Assembly: GCF_003149245.1 (NCBI RefSeq)
Contig: NZ_QGDL01000021.1
Span: forward strand, 1-64,000
Length of the DNA: 64,000 nt
Direction of reading: 5' to 3'
From: Faecalicatena orotica
Lineage (GTDB): Bacteria; Bacillota; Clostridia; Lachnospirales; Lachnospiraceae
Below the pieces are notes generated by a model. That model did no database searches. It was not told the origin of the DNA and saw nothing but the letters and a program-made list of their open reading frames with translations. Shown here one piece after another: positions 41,384 to 50,976 of this stretch. Made by a program: the position numbers and the translations under genes. Every line of letters starts with the position of its first letter. Within the stretch, counting starts at the first letter, position 1.

Positions 41384-41804
41384 AATTTATAGAAAATCCC
41401 CACGAATTAAAAAAATCCTCCTGACAAGAAAATTCTTTTGCTACAGTTGAAAAAAACTAAAAAATGATGACAACTATGGAAAATTTAACCTTTGTCAGAT
41501 ATTAATAATTATAGACCGAAATATTTCGGGAAGCAGTGTATTTTTCATAAAGAAAGTATTCACATGTGATTAAAAATAGGTTTTTATAATAAAAGAAACT
41601 GCCTTTTTCGTGCGTTTATGGTCATTTGCGTAATACGACAGTTTGTGATAAGATTCCATCTATTTTGCGCAGTTTCCTTGACAAAACAGGGAGTTAGCGA
41701 TAGACTAAAGGATGTATCTGATGGTTCATATGATATAGGATAAATTTGATGCCATAGATGCTTAAAATGATAGGAATAGATATAAACGACTAGGAGACCG
41801 CCAG
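41384..41804. other. Long AT-rich intergenic region before cpsB
   Basis: No gene is visible in this stretch. It holds the perfect palindrome CCGAAATATTTCGG (41516-41529) and, near its end, a promoter for the downstream operon: TTGACA (41678-41683) and TAGACT (41701-41706) at 17 bases. The 100-base untranslated leader after the promoter has no clear terminator. Confidence 0.7.
41678..41706 (+). promoter_or_regulatory. Main promoter of capsule synthesis operon
   Basis: A perfect -35 TTGACA and a TAGACT -10 at the optimal 17-base spacing. No later terminator is seen before the glycosyltransferase genes, so it may drive the locus to about 44.9 kb. Confidence 0.75.
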
Positions 41805-42554
41805 ATGGAAAGATATATTGACATGCATTGCCATATTCTTCCCGGCGTAGATGATGGGGCTGCTAACATGGAAGAGACAGAGAGGATGCTTCGCATTGCG
41901 TATGAAGAAGGAGTCCGCTGTATGATAGCGACACCGCATTATCACCCACGCAGAGGGCACGAACAGCCTGAGATACTGAGAAAGAAGCTGACCCTGGTTC
42001 GTAAAGCTGCACAGAGGATTGACGACAAATTCCGCATCTACCTAGGTACGGAAATTTATTTTGGTCAGGATATCCCGGAGAAACTGCGGCAGGGAGAGGT
42101 TCTTTCGATGAACCGCAGAAATCAGGTGCTGGTGGAATTTTCTCCCGCAGATAATTTCAGCTATATAAAGCAGGGGCTTCAGCATATACAGCTTGCGGGC
42201 TATGAAGTGATTCTGGCACATGCTGAGAGGTATCTATGCCTGGTTGATAAGTTTGAACTTACAGAGCATATCTGGAATATGGGAGTTAATATACAGGTTA
42301 ACTCAGGAAGTATAACAGGAGACTCGGGCAGAAGGGCAAAACAGTTTGTAAAAGAACTGCTGGAGCATGAGATGGTGTTTGCGGTAGGTTCGGATGCACA
42401 CAATTCCGGCAGCAGAGCTCCACACATGGAGAAAGCCGCCGCTTATGTGAAGAAGAAATATGGCACTGAATATATGAAAAAGATATTTTATACTAATGCA
42501 GCAGCCATGCTGAAGAAAATAGAAACTGAGCCGGGACATGAAATGAGTCATTAA
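41805..42554 (+). CDS. cpsB: CpsB-type PHP tyrosine phosphatase
   Basis: This 249-residue protein has the PHP motifs DMHCHILPGVDDG at the N-terminus and, in order, TPHYHP, LVEFSP, LAHAERY and GSDAHN, which bind a metal cluster. CpsB dephosphorylates the CpsD kinase in the capsule phosphoregulation cycle. It lies directly upstream of cpsD, as expected. Confidence 0.93.
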   Translation: MERYIDMHCHILPGVDDGAANMEETERMLRIAYEEGVRCMIATPHYHPRRGHEQPEILRKKLTLVRKAAQRIDDKFRIYLGTEIYFGQDIPEKLRQGEVLSMNRRNQVLVEFSPADNFSYIKQGLQHIQLAGYEVILAHAERYLCLVDKFELTEHIWNMGVNIQVNSGSITGDSGRRAKQFVKELLEHEMVFAVGSDAHNSGSRAPHMEKAAAYVKKKYGTEYMKKIFYTNAAAMLKKIETEPGHEMSH

Positions 42555-42594
42555 GGCTAGGAATGAGATAAATGAAAGAAGAAGGGTAACTAAC

Positions 42595-43278
42595 ATGCAG
42601 GAAATGATCTTAAAAGGGATGGATAAGGATTTCAGGAGTAATGAAGCGTACAAGACTCTTCGTACTAACTTGGAATTTTCCGGAGCGGATAAGAAAGTTA
42701 TCGTATTTACAAGCTGCACACCAAACGAAGGGAAGAGTACGGTGTCCCTGTCCCTGTCAAATTCACTGGCAGAGGCTGGAAAGAAAGTCTTGTTTATTGA
42801 TGCAGATTTGAGAAAATCTGTACTCGCCGGACGTCAGAAGATGACAGGTACGATTAAAGGGCTGTCACACTTTCTGGCAGGCCAGGCTGAAGTGGGCGAC
42901 ATTATGTACAAGACACAGCGCCCGGGACTGGTGGTCATGTTCGCAGGTGTTGTACCTCCCAACCCGGCAGAGCTTTTGGGACATAAGAAGTTTGAGTCCC
43001 TGATCAGCAGCGCAAGAAAAGTATATGACTACATAATTATAGATGCACCGCCGCTTGGAAGTGTAATCGACAGCGCTATCGTAGCAAAACAGTGTGACGC
43101 AGCGGTGCTGGTAATCGCATCCCAGGCAATCAGTTATAAGTTTGCAAGAAATGTAAAAAAACAGCTTGAAAAGTCAGAATGTCCTATTCTGGGAGTGGTA
43201 CTGAATAAAGTAGATATGAAACAGAATCAGTATTACGGCCGTTATTACGGTAAGTATTACGGCAGCTACGGCGAATAA
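42595..43278 (+). CDS. cpsD: CpsD-type tyrosine kinase
   Basis: This 227-residue BY-kinase has the Walker A-like TPNEGKSTVS, Walker A' LFIDADLRKS and Walker B IIIDAPPLG. A C-terminal tyrosine cluster follows (YYGRYYGKYYGSYGE), the autophosphorylation tail. It needs CpsC for activation and CpsB for reset; all three genes are in this locus. It controls polymer length and output. Confidence 0.95.
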   Translation: MQEMILKGMDKDFRSNEAYKTLRTNLEFSGADKKVIVFTSCTPNEGKSTVSLSLSNSLAEAGKKVLFIDADLRKSVLAGRQKMTGTIKGLSHFLAGQAEVGDIMYKTQRPGLVVMFAGVVPPNPAELLGHKKFESLISSARKVYDYIIIDAPPLGSVIDSAIVAKQCDAAVLVIASQAISYKFARNVKKQLEKSECPILGVVLNKVDMKQNQYYGRYYGKYYGSYGE

Positions 43279-43342
43279 TAAAGGCCGTAACAGGTGAAAG
43301 CCTGTTGTTGATCTGAGTATTGTATGAGGGTGTGAGTGAACA

Positions 43343-44755
43343 ATGAATCAGAACTTCCTGAAGGGGTGGACCAAGCATTTAGATTTTACCATAATTGACA
43401 TACTGTGTCTGGAGATCGCATTTTTTATATCTTATTTAATAAGGAATGGTTTTCCAAAAGGTGGATTAACAGACCAATATCAGAATATGGTATGGGCGAT
43501 TGTTTTCGTAAGTATTCTAGTAGTATTTTTCATGAATAGCTATGAGAATATAATTGGCCGTGGATATGTGGCTGAGATAAAGCAGTCCCTGTTTCATGCA
43601 GGAGCAGTTACAGTCGGACTGATTGTATGGATGTTTATTTTTAAAGAATCAAGTTCGTATTCCAGAATTATCGTAATGGCGATGTATCCGGCTAGTGTTT
43701 GCATGATGATTGTTGCAAGATTGTTTTGGAAGAGAATCATCCGAATCAGAATCCGCGGAAAAAAAGTACTCAGAAAAGTCCTGATTATTTCCACGGACGG
43801 CAGGATTGAGGATACAATTGAAGGACTCCTGCAGCCGTATAGAGACTACCAACTAACAGCATGTGCAGTTTATGATAAACCTGATAAAGTAGGGCAGGTT
43901 ATTAAATATGTCCCTGTCGTAGCTGATAAGGACAATATCATTAAATACATACAGGATAACATTATAGACGAAGTGTTTATCGATCTTCCGGGTTATGAAA
44001 AAGAAGCAGAAAGGCTGATGAGCATTTTTGTGAGCATGGGTCTGGTCGCTCATGTGAACCTTGCAAGATTCACAACGAATGTTGAGAATAAAAAGATTCA
44101 AAGGTTTGCAGGCTATATGGTATTATCCTCAAGCATGAAATTTGCAACACCGCGGCAATTGTTCTTCAAACGAACCCTGGATATTCTGGGTGCCCTGGTG
44201 GGATTACTTATAACAGGAATTGCATTTCTGATATTTGCACCGATCATCAAGAAGCAGTCACCGGGCCCTGTGTTCTTTTCACAGGAAAGGGTAGGACGCA
44301 ATGGAAGACGGTTTCGAATATATAAATTCCGCACAATGTATCCTGATGCAGAGGAGCGGAAGAAAGAACTGATGGCTCAGAATAAAATGAGCGGGTTCAT
44401 GTTCAAGATGGACAATGACCCGAGAATCATCCCGATAGGACATTTCCTGAGGAAAAGCAGTATTGATGAACTTCCCCAGTTCCTGAATGTTCTTAAAGGC
44501 GAGATGAGCCTGGTAGGCACAAGGCCACCGACAGTGGATGAGTATGAGCAGTATGAAGTCAGGCATCGCAAGCGGCTCGCAATGCGGCCGGGACTAACCG
44601 GTATGTGGCAGGTAAGCGGGAGAAGCGACATCGTGGACTTCGAGAAAGTCGTAGAGCTGGATGCCCAGTACATAACAGAATGGACATTGGGGCTGGATCT
44701 GAAGATCATTTGGAGAACAGTGCTTATTGTGTTGGGTCAGAAGGGGGCAGTCTGA
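43343..44755 (+). CDS. Initiating undecaprenyl-phosphate sugar transferase
   Basis: This 470-residue protein has the polyprenol phosphate hexose-1-P transferase plan: four N-terminal membrane helices (about 14-130), a CoA-binding-like middle, a fifth helix (about 285-308) and the catalytic C-domain with KFRTMYPDAEERK, LRKSSIDELPQF, VGTRPP and MRPGLTGMWQVSGR. It puts the first sugar phosphate on the lipid carrier. It is the last gene with the GC level of the preceding region. Confidence 0.93.
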   Translation: MNQNFLKGWTKHLDFTIIDILCLEIAFFISYLIRNGFPKGGLTDQYQNMVWAIVFVSILVVFFMNSYENIIGRGYVAEIKQSLFHAGAVTVGLIVWMFIFKESSSYSRIIVMAMYPASVCMMIVARLFWKRIIRIRIRGKKVLRKVLIISTDGRIEDTIEGLLQPYRDYQLTACAVYDKPDKVGQVIKYVPVVADKDNIIKYIQDNIIDEVFIDLPGYEKEAERLMSIFVSMGLVAHVNLARFTTNVENKKIQRFAGYMVLSSSMKFATPRQLFFKRTLDILGALVGLLITGIAFLIFAPIIKKQSPGPVFFSQERVGRNGRRFRIYKFRTMYPDAEERKKELMAQNKMSGFMFKMDNDPRIIPIGHFLRKSSIDELPQFLNVLKGEMSLVGTRPPTVDEYEQYEVRHRKRLAMRPGLTGMWQVSGRSDIVDFEKVVELDAQYITEWTLGLDLKIIWRTVLIVLGQKGAV

Positions 44756-44757
44756 GG

Positions 44758-44892
44758 ATGGAAACTCAAAATAATAACAATTATTTGGAGGTAAATACAA
44801 AATTAATTATTAATGGTAGTTTTTATTACACGCTCCCCGATAATAAACGAGTAGTAAAATTCGTAAATAATAGAGAAGACCCATTTAGGTGA
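44758..44892 (+). CDS. Possible small 44-residue protein
   Basis: It starts 2 bases after the sugar transferase stop behind GGGGG: METQNNNNYLEVNTKL, then IINGSFYYTLPDNKR. It is polar and has no recognised family. It marks the switch to AT-rich DNA and could be a remnant or a real small gene. Doubtful. Confidence 0.3.
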   Translation: METQNNNNYLEVNTKLIINGSFYYTLPDNKRVVKFVNNREDPFR

Positions 44893-45158
44893 CTTCCATT
44901 AACTATTGCTACTCTGTGACAATAGTGGAAGCGACAAATATACTTCATACTACTATTCTTGAGGCTACTCGTTTATATATAAAAGTTGCCAAGGGGTGTT
45001 CTCAATACTTTTACGAAATTAAGAGTGTGATTAAGGGGTGCCGATGGAAAAATGTTTAAATATTATTGTTAAGAAACTCTGCTAAGTTGATTAAAGAAAT
45101 AAATCCATGACTAAAAAGTCTGTAGTTTGAGATCAGTTAGATTAAGGGAGTGTAGTTT
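44893..45158. other. AT-rich spacer at the junction to variable genes
   Basis: CTTCCA..CTATTG (44895-44910) can pair with CAATAG..GGAAG (44921-44931). There is no T-run and no gene. A new transcription start for the glycosyltransferase block may lie here, but no clear promoter was found. Confidence 0.4.
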
Positions 45159-46310
45159 ATGAAAAACAAGATACAAATGAAAACAGACGAAGAAGCAATA
45201 CGCGTTGCTCACATTGTTGGGAAAATGGTTGGAGGAGGATTGGAGTCAACAGTTCTTAACTATTATAGATATATTGATCGTTCAGCAATCCAGTATGATT
45301 TTCTAATAGATGAAGATTCAACTTACATTCCTGAAGAGATCGAGCAGCTAGGAGGACATATAATCTTAATTCCACCTTATCAAAACTTGTATTCATATCA
45401 GAAAAAGCTTTATAAGATTTTGAAAGAAAATAAGTATCCTCTCGTATATTCTCATATAAATACTTTATCTGTTTTCCCCATGTTTGCGGCCTGGAGAGCA
45501 AACATTCCAATTAGAGTGGTACATAATCACAGTACTGCTGGGAAAGGAGAATGGAAAAAGAATTTAATAAAGTATAGTTTACGGCCACTTTCTAAAATAT
45601 TTCCAACTACATTATGTGCTTGTTCAAACTTTGCTGGTGAGTGGATTTTTGGTAAAAGAACTATGGATAGTGGTAAAGTAACTATTTGGCAAAATGCGGT
45701 AGAAATTGATAAGTTTCTTTTTAATAAAGAAAGAAGAGATATTACCAGATGTGCATTAGGAGTTAATGACAGATTTGTGATAGCACATGTTGGAAGATTT
45801 ATTCACCAAAAAAATCATGGTTTTATTATAGATATTTTCAATGAGATTTACAAAAAGAATTCGAACGCTATTCTACTTTTAGTGGGTAATGGCGCACTAA
45901 TGCCTATTATTAAAGAAAAAGTACATGCTCTTGAATTAGACGATGTCGTTATTTTTACAGGTAACAGAAATGATATAGAGGACATATATCAGGCAATGGA
46001 TGTTTTTATTATGCCAAGTTTTTATGAAGGATTAGGAATGGTTGCTGTTGAAGCGCAGATTTCGGGGCTCCCAGTCATTTGTGCAAATACAATACCTATA
46101 GAGGCAAAGATATGTGAAAATATGAAGTATTATTCTTTAAAAGATTCTGCTACAAAGTGGGCAGAGGAAATATTACAATATGCAGATGGTTTTGAAAGAA
46201 AAAATATGAAGAATGAAGCAGTTGCTTCGGGATATGATATAAACACTGCTGCCAAAAAAATGACTCTGTGGTATAAAAAGCTATTGAGTTTAAAAGCGGG
46301 AGAAATTTAA
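45159..46310 (+). CDS. GT4-type glycosyltransferase
   Basis: This 383-residue GT-B enzyme has an N-terminal GGGLESTVLNYY acceptor region and the donor-domain signature IAHVGRFIHQKNHGF and MPSFYEGLGMVAVEAQISGLPV, typical of EpsF-like retaining GT4 enzymes. It would add a sugar to the lipid-linked repeat. It ends 1 base before the next GT gene. The coding is AT-rich. Confidence 0.9.
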   Translation: MKNKIQMKTDEEAIRVAHIVGKMVGGGLESTVLNYYRYIDRSAIQYDFLIDEDSTYIPEEIEQLGGHIILIPPYQNLYSYQKKLYKILKENKYPLVYSHINTLSVFPMFAAWRANIPIRVVHNHSTAGKGEWKKNLIKYSLRPLSKIFPTTLCACSNFAGEWIFGKRTMDSGKVTIWQNAVEIDKFLFNKERRDITRCALGVNDRFVIAHVGRFIHQKNHGFIIDIFNEIYKKNSNAILLLVGNGALMPIIKEKVHALELDDVVIFTGNRNDIEDIYQAMDVFIMPSFYEGLGMVAVEAQISGLPVICANTIPIEAKICENMKYYSLKDSATKWAEEILQYADGFERKNMKNEAVASGYDINTAAKKMTLWYKKLLSLKAGEI

Positions 46311-46311
46311 A

Positions 46312-47607
46312 ATGGAATCTGAAAAAATAAGAGTACTCGTCATTTCTTATCTTCCATGGAGAAATGATGTTAGTACTGGTAATACGCTGACGAATTTATT
46401 TGAGGGGCTTCAGAAGAAGATGGAATTTGCAAATATATATTTTAAAGGTGGCAAACCGCAGAATAATGTAGCGGAATTCCATTTCTATATTTCAGAAAAA
46501 CAATTAGCCAAAAGTATCATTACAAAAAGACCGGTTGGTGAAGAAATTATAGCTAAATGCAATGAACATGAAACTATTTCTCCAGATAACGGTATATATA
46601 ATAAAGCTCGACAGATGAGATGGGAATCAATGCTCTTAGTGCAAGATTTAATAGGCATATGTGGGAAATGGAAATCTGAAGAACTTAATAAATTTATTAA
46701 TAAATTTGAACCTGATATAGTGTTTGGTCCACTTGGTCGTGTTCCAGCTGCAAACATTTTGATGCAATATGTGCACGAGAAATATAGCATACCGATAGTA
46801 CCATATGCCTGGGATGACCATTATTCATTAAAAAAGAGAGCACTGTCTCCCTTTTTTTGGATTAAAACATTTATTGAGAGAAAGTACATTAAGAGATGTG
46901 TTGACGCTAGTGAATTCTTATATACTATTACTGTTCCGATGCAACAAGAATATGAACAGTACTTCAATAAGAAATGCAAAGTTTTATATAAAGGCTATGA
47001 TTTTTTGGGGGAAGCTCCAGTTAAAGATTCGGTTAGTTTTCCTGTAAAAATTGTTTATATGGGGAATATTGGCTCGGGACGCTGGCAGGTGTTAGCGAAA
47101 GTTGCAAAGGCTATTTCAAACATAAATCATAATGAAAAGAAGGCTGAGCTTTTTATTTACACGATGTCCCCCAAATCTAAAGCTATTAAGAGAGCTTTGA
47201 CAATAAGAGGCACATCAAAACTAATGGCTCCAGTACCTTATGAAGAAGTACTGCCAACAATGAACTCAGCGGATATACTGCTGTATGTTGAGCCAACTTC
47301 AGAGAAAGAAAGACTTTTCTTTAGATTATCTTTTTCCACAAAAATTGTAGACTATTTGTATAATGCCCGATGTATTTTTGCGGTGGGGGGCATGACGGCA
47401 TCAATTGATTACATGAAAAATAATGCTGCTGCTATAGTTGAAACTAAAGATGATAAAATAGAAACTACTTTATACAACTTGATATCTGACCATCACAAAA
47501 TTTTACAATATGGAAAGAATGCATGGGAGTGTGGTGTTCGAAATCATCAGAGGTCTGTGATACAGGATAACTTATATGATACATTTGTAAATATTACGAA
47601 AAAATAA
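46312..47607 (+). CDS. GT-B fold glycosyltransferase (GT4-like)
   Basis: This 431-residue protein has the two Rossmann halves of a GT-B enzyme. An early motif RNDVSTGNTLTNLFEGL, FEPDIVFGPLGRVPA (about 140-155), a second half beginning VKIVYMGNIGSGRWQ (about 245) and a late SFSTKIVDYLYNAR region are visible. The classical EGxGxxxxEA motif is replaced by FSTKIVDYL. Donor and linkage are unknown. Confidence 0.8.
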   Translation: MESEKIRVLVISYLPWRNDVSTGNTLTNLFEGLQKKMEFANIYFKGGKPQNNVAEFHFYISEKQLAKSIITKRPVGEEIIAKCNEHETISPDNGIYNKARQMRWESMLLVQDLIGICGKWKSEELNKFINKFEPDIVFGPLGRVPAANILMQYVHEKYSIPIVPYAWDDHYSLKKRALSPFFWIKTFIERKYIKRCVDASEFLYTITVPMQQEYEQYFNKKCKVLYKGYDFLGEAPVKDSVSFPVKIVYMGNIGSGRWQVLAKVAKAISNINHNEKKAELFIYTMSPKSKAIKRALTIRGTSKLMAPVPYEEVLPTMNSADILLYVEPTSEKERLFFRLSFSTKIVDYLYNARCIFAVGGMTASIDYMKNNAAAIVETKDDKIETTLYNLISDHHKILQYGKNAWECGVRNHQRSVIQDNLYDTFVNITKK

Positions 47608-47627
47608 ATGTAGGAAGGTTGCTAGGA

Positions 47628-48515
47628 ATGAGAGCGGACAAGTTAAATTTGAAGATAAAAAAGATTCTTGGTAGAAGAGCAAAAAAAGTGCTCGTTAAAA
47701 TGATACATCCTTGGAGAAATCAATTTATTCTTTTTAACTGGTCTAAAAAGGCACAGAATAATCATGTTAATCTCGACTACTGGGATGAGACCGAAAATCT
47801 AGGAGATACGCTATCACCTGTTATTGTTAACCATCTACTTGCTCTAAGAGGAATCTCGCCTGACAAAGAAGTAAAGGGGAAAAAACATCTATATGCCGTG
47901 GGAAGCGTTCTAACTGCAGGTATCCAAGATGCGACTATCTGGGGAAGTGGTATATTAAATGCCAGTCTCAATTACCGACTTGAAAAAAGGAAACTCGATG
48001 TTAGAGCGGTGCGAGGCCCAGTAACTCGAATAATTCTCATGGATCATGGTTATGAGGTTCCAGAAGTATATGGAGATCCTGCAATATTACTGCCGGAAAT
48101 ATACATGCCCCCCAAAATTCAGAAACAATATAAATTTGGGTTAATTGCGCATAAAGATTATGATCTCTCGAAAGTAGCAAAAAAAAACTTCCAGAATAAA
48201 GCTATAAAAACGCTCAATATTTGTACTGCAGATTATAAAACTTTTATTGATGAATTAAATAGTGTGGAGGTGGTAATATCATCCAGTTTACATGGAATTA
48301 TACTTGCTGAATCTTATGGTATTCATGCAATTCTTTTGGAACCCCAAATTGATATATTAAAATACTCTGATTATTATTATAGTACTGGAAGACTAACATT
48401 TCCAGTTGCAAGGACAATAGAAGAGGCTTTAACTATCCATCCTACAGCTTTGCCTAAAATGGAGGAACTACGAAGCAAGTTGAAGGCAGCATTTCCATAT
48501 GATATTTACGATTGA
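47628..48515 (+). CDS. Polysaccharide pyruvyl transferase
   Basis: This 295-residue protein fits the PS_pyruv_trans family: ENLGDTLSPVIVNHLL near the start, WGSGILNAS, VRAVRGPVTR, VYGDPAILLPE and VISSSLHGIILAESYG. It would add a pyruvyl ketal to a sugar from phosphoenolpyruvate, giving the polymer negative charge. I chose the ATG at 47628 behind GTAGGAAGG; a TTG at 47619 is possible. Confidence 0.88.
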   Translation: MRADKLNLKIKKILGRRAKKVLVKMIHPWRNQFILFNWSKKAQNNHVNLDYWDETENLGDTLSPVIVNHLLALRGISPDKEVKGKKHLYAVGSVLTAGIQDATIWGSGILNASLNYRLEKRKLDVRAVRGPVTRIILMDHGYEVPEVYGDPAILLPEIYMPPKIQKQYKFGLIAHKDYDLSKVAKKNFQNKAIKTLNICTADYKTFIDELNSVEVVISSSLHGIILAESYGIHAILLEPQIDILKYSDYYYSTGRLTFPVARTIEEALTIHPTALPKMEELRSKLKAAFPYDIYD

Positions 48516-48527
48516 GGAGAAGTAAGT

Positions 48528-49496
48528 ATGATCAATTTAATTATTAAAGATGGTTTGGGTAATCAGATGTTCCAGTATGCATACACTAGATATCTGAAAT
48601 ATCAATATGAACAGCAGGGGAAAGAAGAAGAGATAGTTATTAACCCATATTATATAAATAAGTACGATTATAGAAAGGTTTCTCTGCAAAACTTTAAACT
48701 CAATGATTCTGTAACATTCATGAATTTAGCAAAACAAAATGCAAATATGAATGCGTTTATGGCTAGAACGATAATTGCTAATGGTACAGATTTAATATCT
48801 TGGAAAATTCTGAAGAAATCAAAACCATTAGGAGAAGAAAAATTTTTAAAGCGCTCCCGAAGAGGTCTTTATTATACATATCGCTCTCAAACAGAATTTA
48901 AAACTGTGTTATCAAAAGCAAAAAATAAATATGTATTTGGATGTTTTCAAGGTGAATCGAATTTCGCCCCGATCTCGGATATAATCCGACAAGAATTTGA
49001 ATTCAAAACAGAACCCAATGAGCAAAATAAAATTATGTTGCGGCAGATAGAGTCAACGGAAGCCATTTGTTTACATATTCGACGTGGTGACTATCTCAAC
49101 CCAGAATGGAGAAATCTTCAGATTTGCACTTTTGAATATTATAATAGAGCAATTAATGAAATAATGAAAAGAACTAATAATCCTGTATTTTATATTTTTA
49201 CTAATACGCATCAGGATATTGAATGGATTAAAGAAAACTATCATTTTACTAATAGTGTAAACAATAAACAATTGCGGTTAGTTTATGTTGATTTGGGTAA
49301 TCCCGATTATGAAGAATTACGGCTCATGAAAAGTTGTAGACACTTTATTATTTCTAATAGCACCTTTAGTTGGTGGGCAGCTTATCTATCTACTGCATTA
49401 AATAAAGTCGTACTGGTACCGGAAAGATGGAATTTAAGCTTTGAGAATGATAACTCAATCTATTTAAAAGACTGGATTAAAATTCCTACGAGGTAA
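48528..49496 (+). CDS. Alpha-1,2-fucosyltransferase (GT11)
   Basis: This 322-residue protein shows the GT11 hallmarks GLGNQMFQYAYTRYL at the N-terminus, HIRRGDYLNP (GDP-fucose binding) and NSTFSWWAAYL near the end. It would add alpha-1,2-linked fucose, giving an H-antigen-like end. GDP-fucose synthesis genes are not in this window. Confidence 0.93.
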   Translation: MINLIIKDGLGNQMFQYAYTRYLKYQYEQQGKEEEIVINPYYINKYDYRKVSLQNFKLNDSVTFMNLAKQNANMNAFMARTIIANGTDLISWKILKKSKPLGEEKFLKRSRRGLYYTYRSQTEFKTVLSKAKNKYVFGCFQGESNFAPISDIIRQEFEFKTEPNEQNKIMLRQIESTEAICLHIRRGDYLNPEWRNLQICTFEYYNRAINEIMKRTNNPVFYIFTNTHQDIEWIKENYHFTNSVNNKQLRLVYVDLGNPDYEELRLMKSCRHFIISNSTFSWWAAYLSTALNKVVLVPERWNLSFENDNSIYLKDWIKIPTR

Positions 49497-49512
49497 TAGC
49501 AGGGAGGTACTA

Positions 49513-50976
49513 ATGGAAGTTAAAGAATTCATAATGATGGAGCGAAGGAGGAAATTGGCTCTGAATTTGTGGAATGCATTGATACTGGTTGGCATCATTA
49601 CAACAATCATCGTTATTTTTTTTAATAGATCAGTAATTATAGTCAGTAATCTCGCCATCCTGCCTGCATCATATGTTGTAAATCTCCTTATTTCGAGACG
49701 AATATTTTCAAGACAGCCAGGATTGGCCCTTGCAATTATAGAAATAATATTATTTTGTAGATGTATAATGATACCTATGCTTTATGCATTCGACCAGTCA
49801 TATACCGGTGTTATTGTGTACCGTGCTGATTTGACGAATGCAGTTTGGCTTATTTCATATGAAATTATATCAGTGGGGCTTGCTATGTTTGTGTGGAGTA
49901 AAATCAAACATAAGGATCCATATGTAGTATCTGAAATAAAAGAAGTGAATTCATTAAAATATACTACCATTTTTACTATCTTATTTTTTTCCTTTATTAT
50001 TGTAGTAAATGCTAAGCTTAGGGGAAATTTGCTTAATTTTTCGTTATTAACAAGAGAAGAGCTGGGGCTTGCTGCCGGAACATCTAAATCAGAATATTTG
50101 TCAGATATTCCAGGAGTGTTTAGGGTATTTTATAAAATTGGCCTAGTAACAATCATGACAACCCTAGTAAGGTTAATATCTAACAGAAAAATTAATAAAA
50201 TATTAAAGGCAACACTTCTTATTTTAGTTTGTATTGGATTCATTTCAAGTATGTGGACATCTGGCTTTTCAGTTTCCAGATGGGGAATGCTTATAGCTGC
50301 AATTATTAGTGTATATCTATTGATATACTCTTTTCCAGAGAAAAAGAAACTAATAATTTCTGCAGGCGTTGTAGGAATTATCGTATTAATACTAATCGGT
50401 TCTTTACTGAAAGTTTTTTCATTCGGACATACGGAGTATACATTGGTCGATTCGACAATGAAATATTTTAATAATGAATATTTTGATGAATATTTTAACG
50501 GAATAGCACCTGTTGCAAATGGTATGAAGGTGGCCGAGGTATATCCTCGTCCACCATCAGGCATTTTTGTTGATACATTTTATAATTTTCCATATGCTAT
50601 GAAGATTATGGGGCTTTCTGGTGAGACTCCTGCAAATGATCTTTTTCGCTCCTTCACCGGGCATTATGATTTAATTATGCCGACGGTGACTGAAGGCATG
50701 ATGCAGTTTAGCATTCTTTTTGCACCAACTTATTCTGTTATATTAGTATTGGTTGCATTATGGTGTGATAGAAAACTGCAGGTTACAAATTCACTTTACA
50801 AGAAAATATATTATGTTGTACTTGTGTTTTGGACATCTCTATTTATGGCAGTTAATACAAATATAATAGAATCTAATATTTGGTATGCTGTAATTGGCAT
50901 CTGGTTAGTCAATATTGAAGAAAAGATAAGGGTTTTGAGATTAACTAAATTCAGTTGTAGGAGACATATACTATGA
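49513..50976 (+). CDS. wzy: Wzy-type repeat-unit polymerase
   Basis: This 487-residue protein has about 11 hydrophobic helices and a long outside loop (about 305-380) containing NGMKVAEVYPRPPSGIFVDTF and GETPANDLFRSF, the kind of loop found in O-antigen/oligosaccharide polymerases. It links the repeat units on the outer face of the membrane. The ATG follows AGGGAGG. Its stop overlaps the next gene (ATGA). Sequence identity in this class is low, so the call rests on topology and context. Confidence 0.82.
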   Translation: MEVKEFIMMERRRKLALNLWNALILVGIITTIIVIFFNRSVIIVSNLAILPASYVVNLLISRRIFSRQPGLALAIIEIILFCRCIMIPMLYAFDQSYTGVIVYRADLTNAVWLISYEIISVGLAMFVWSKIKHKDPYVVSEIKEVNSLKYTTIFTILFFSFIIVVNAKLRGNLLNFSLLTREELGLAAGTSKSEYLSDIPGVFRVFYKIGLVTIMTTLVRLISNRKINKILKATLLILVCIGFISSMWTSGFSVSRWGMLIAAIISVYLLIYSFPEKKKLIISAGVVGIIVLILIGSLLKVFSFGHTEYTLVDSTMKYFNNEYFDEYFNGIAPVANGMKVAEVYPRPPSGIFVDTFYNFPYAMKIMGLSGETPANDLFRSFTGHYDLIMPTVTEGMMQFSILFAPTYSVILVLVALWCDRKLQVTNSLYKKIYYVVLVFWTSLFMAVNTNIIESNIWYAVIGIWLVNIEEKIRVLRLTKFSCRRHIL

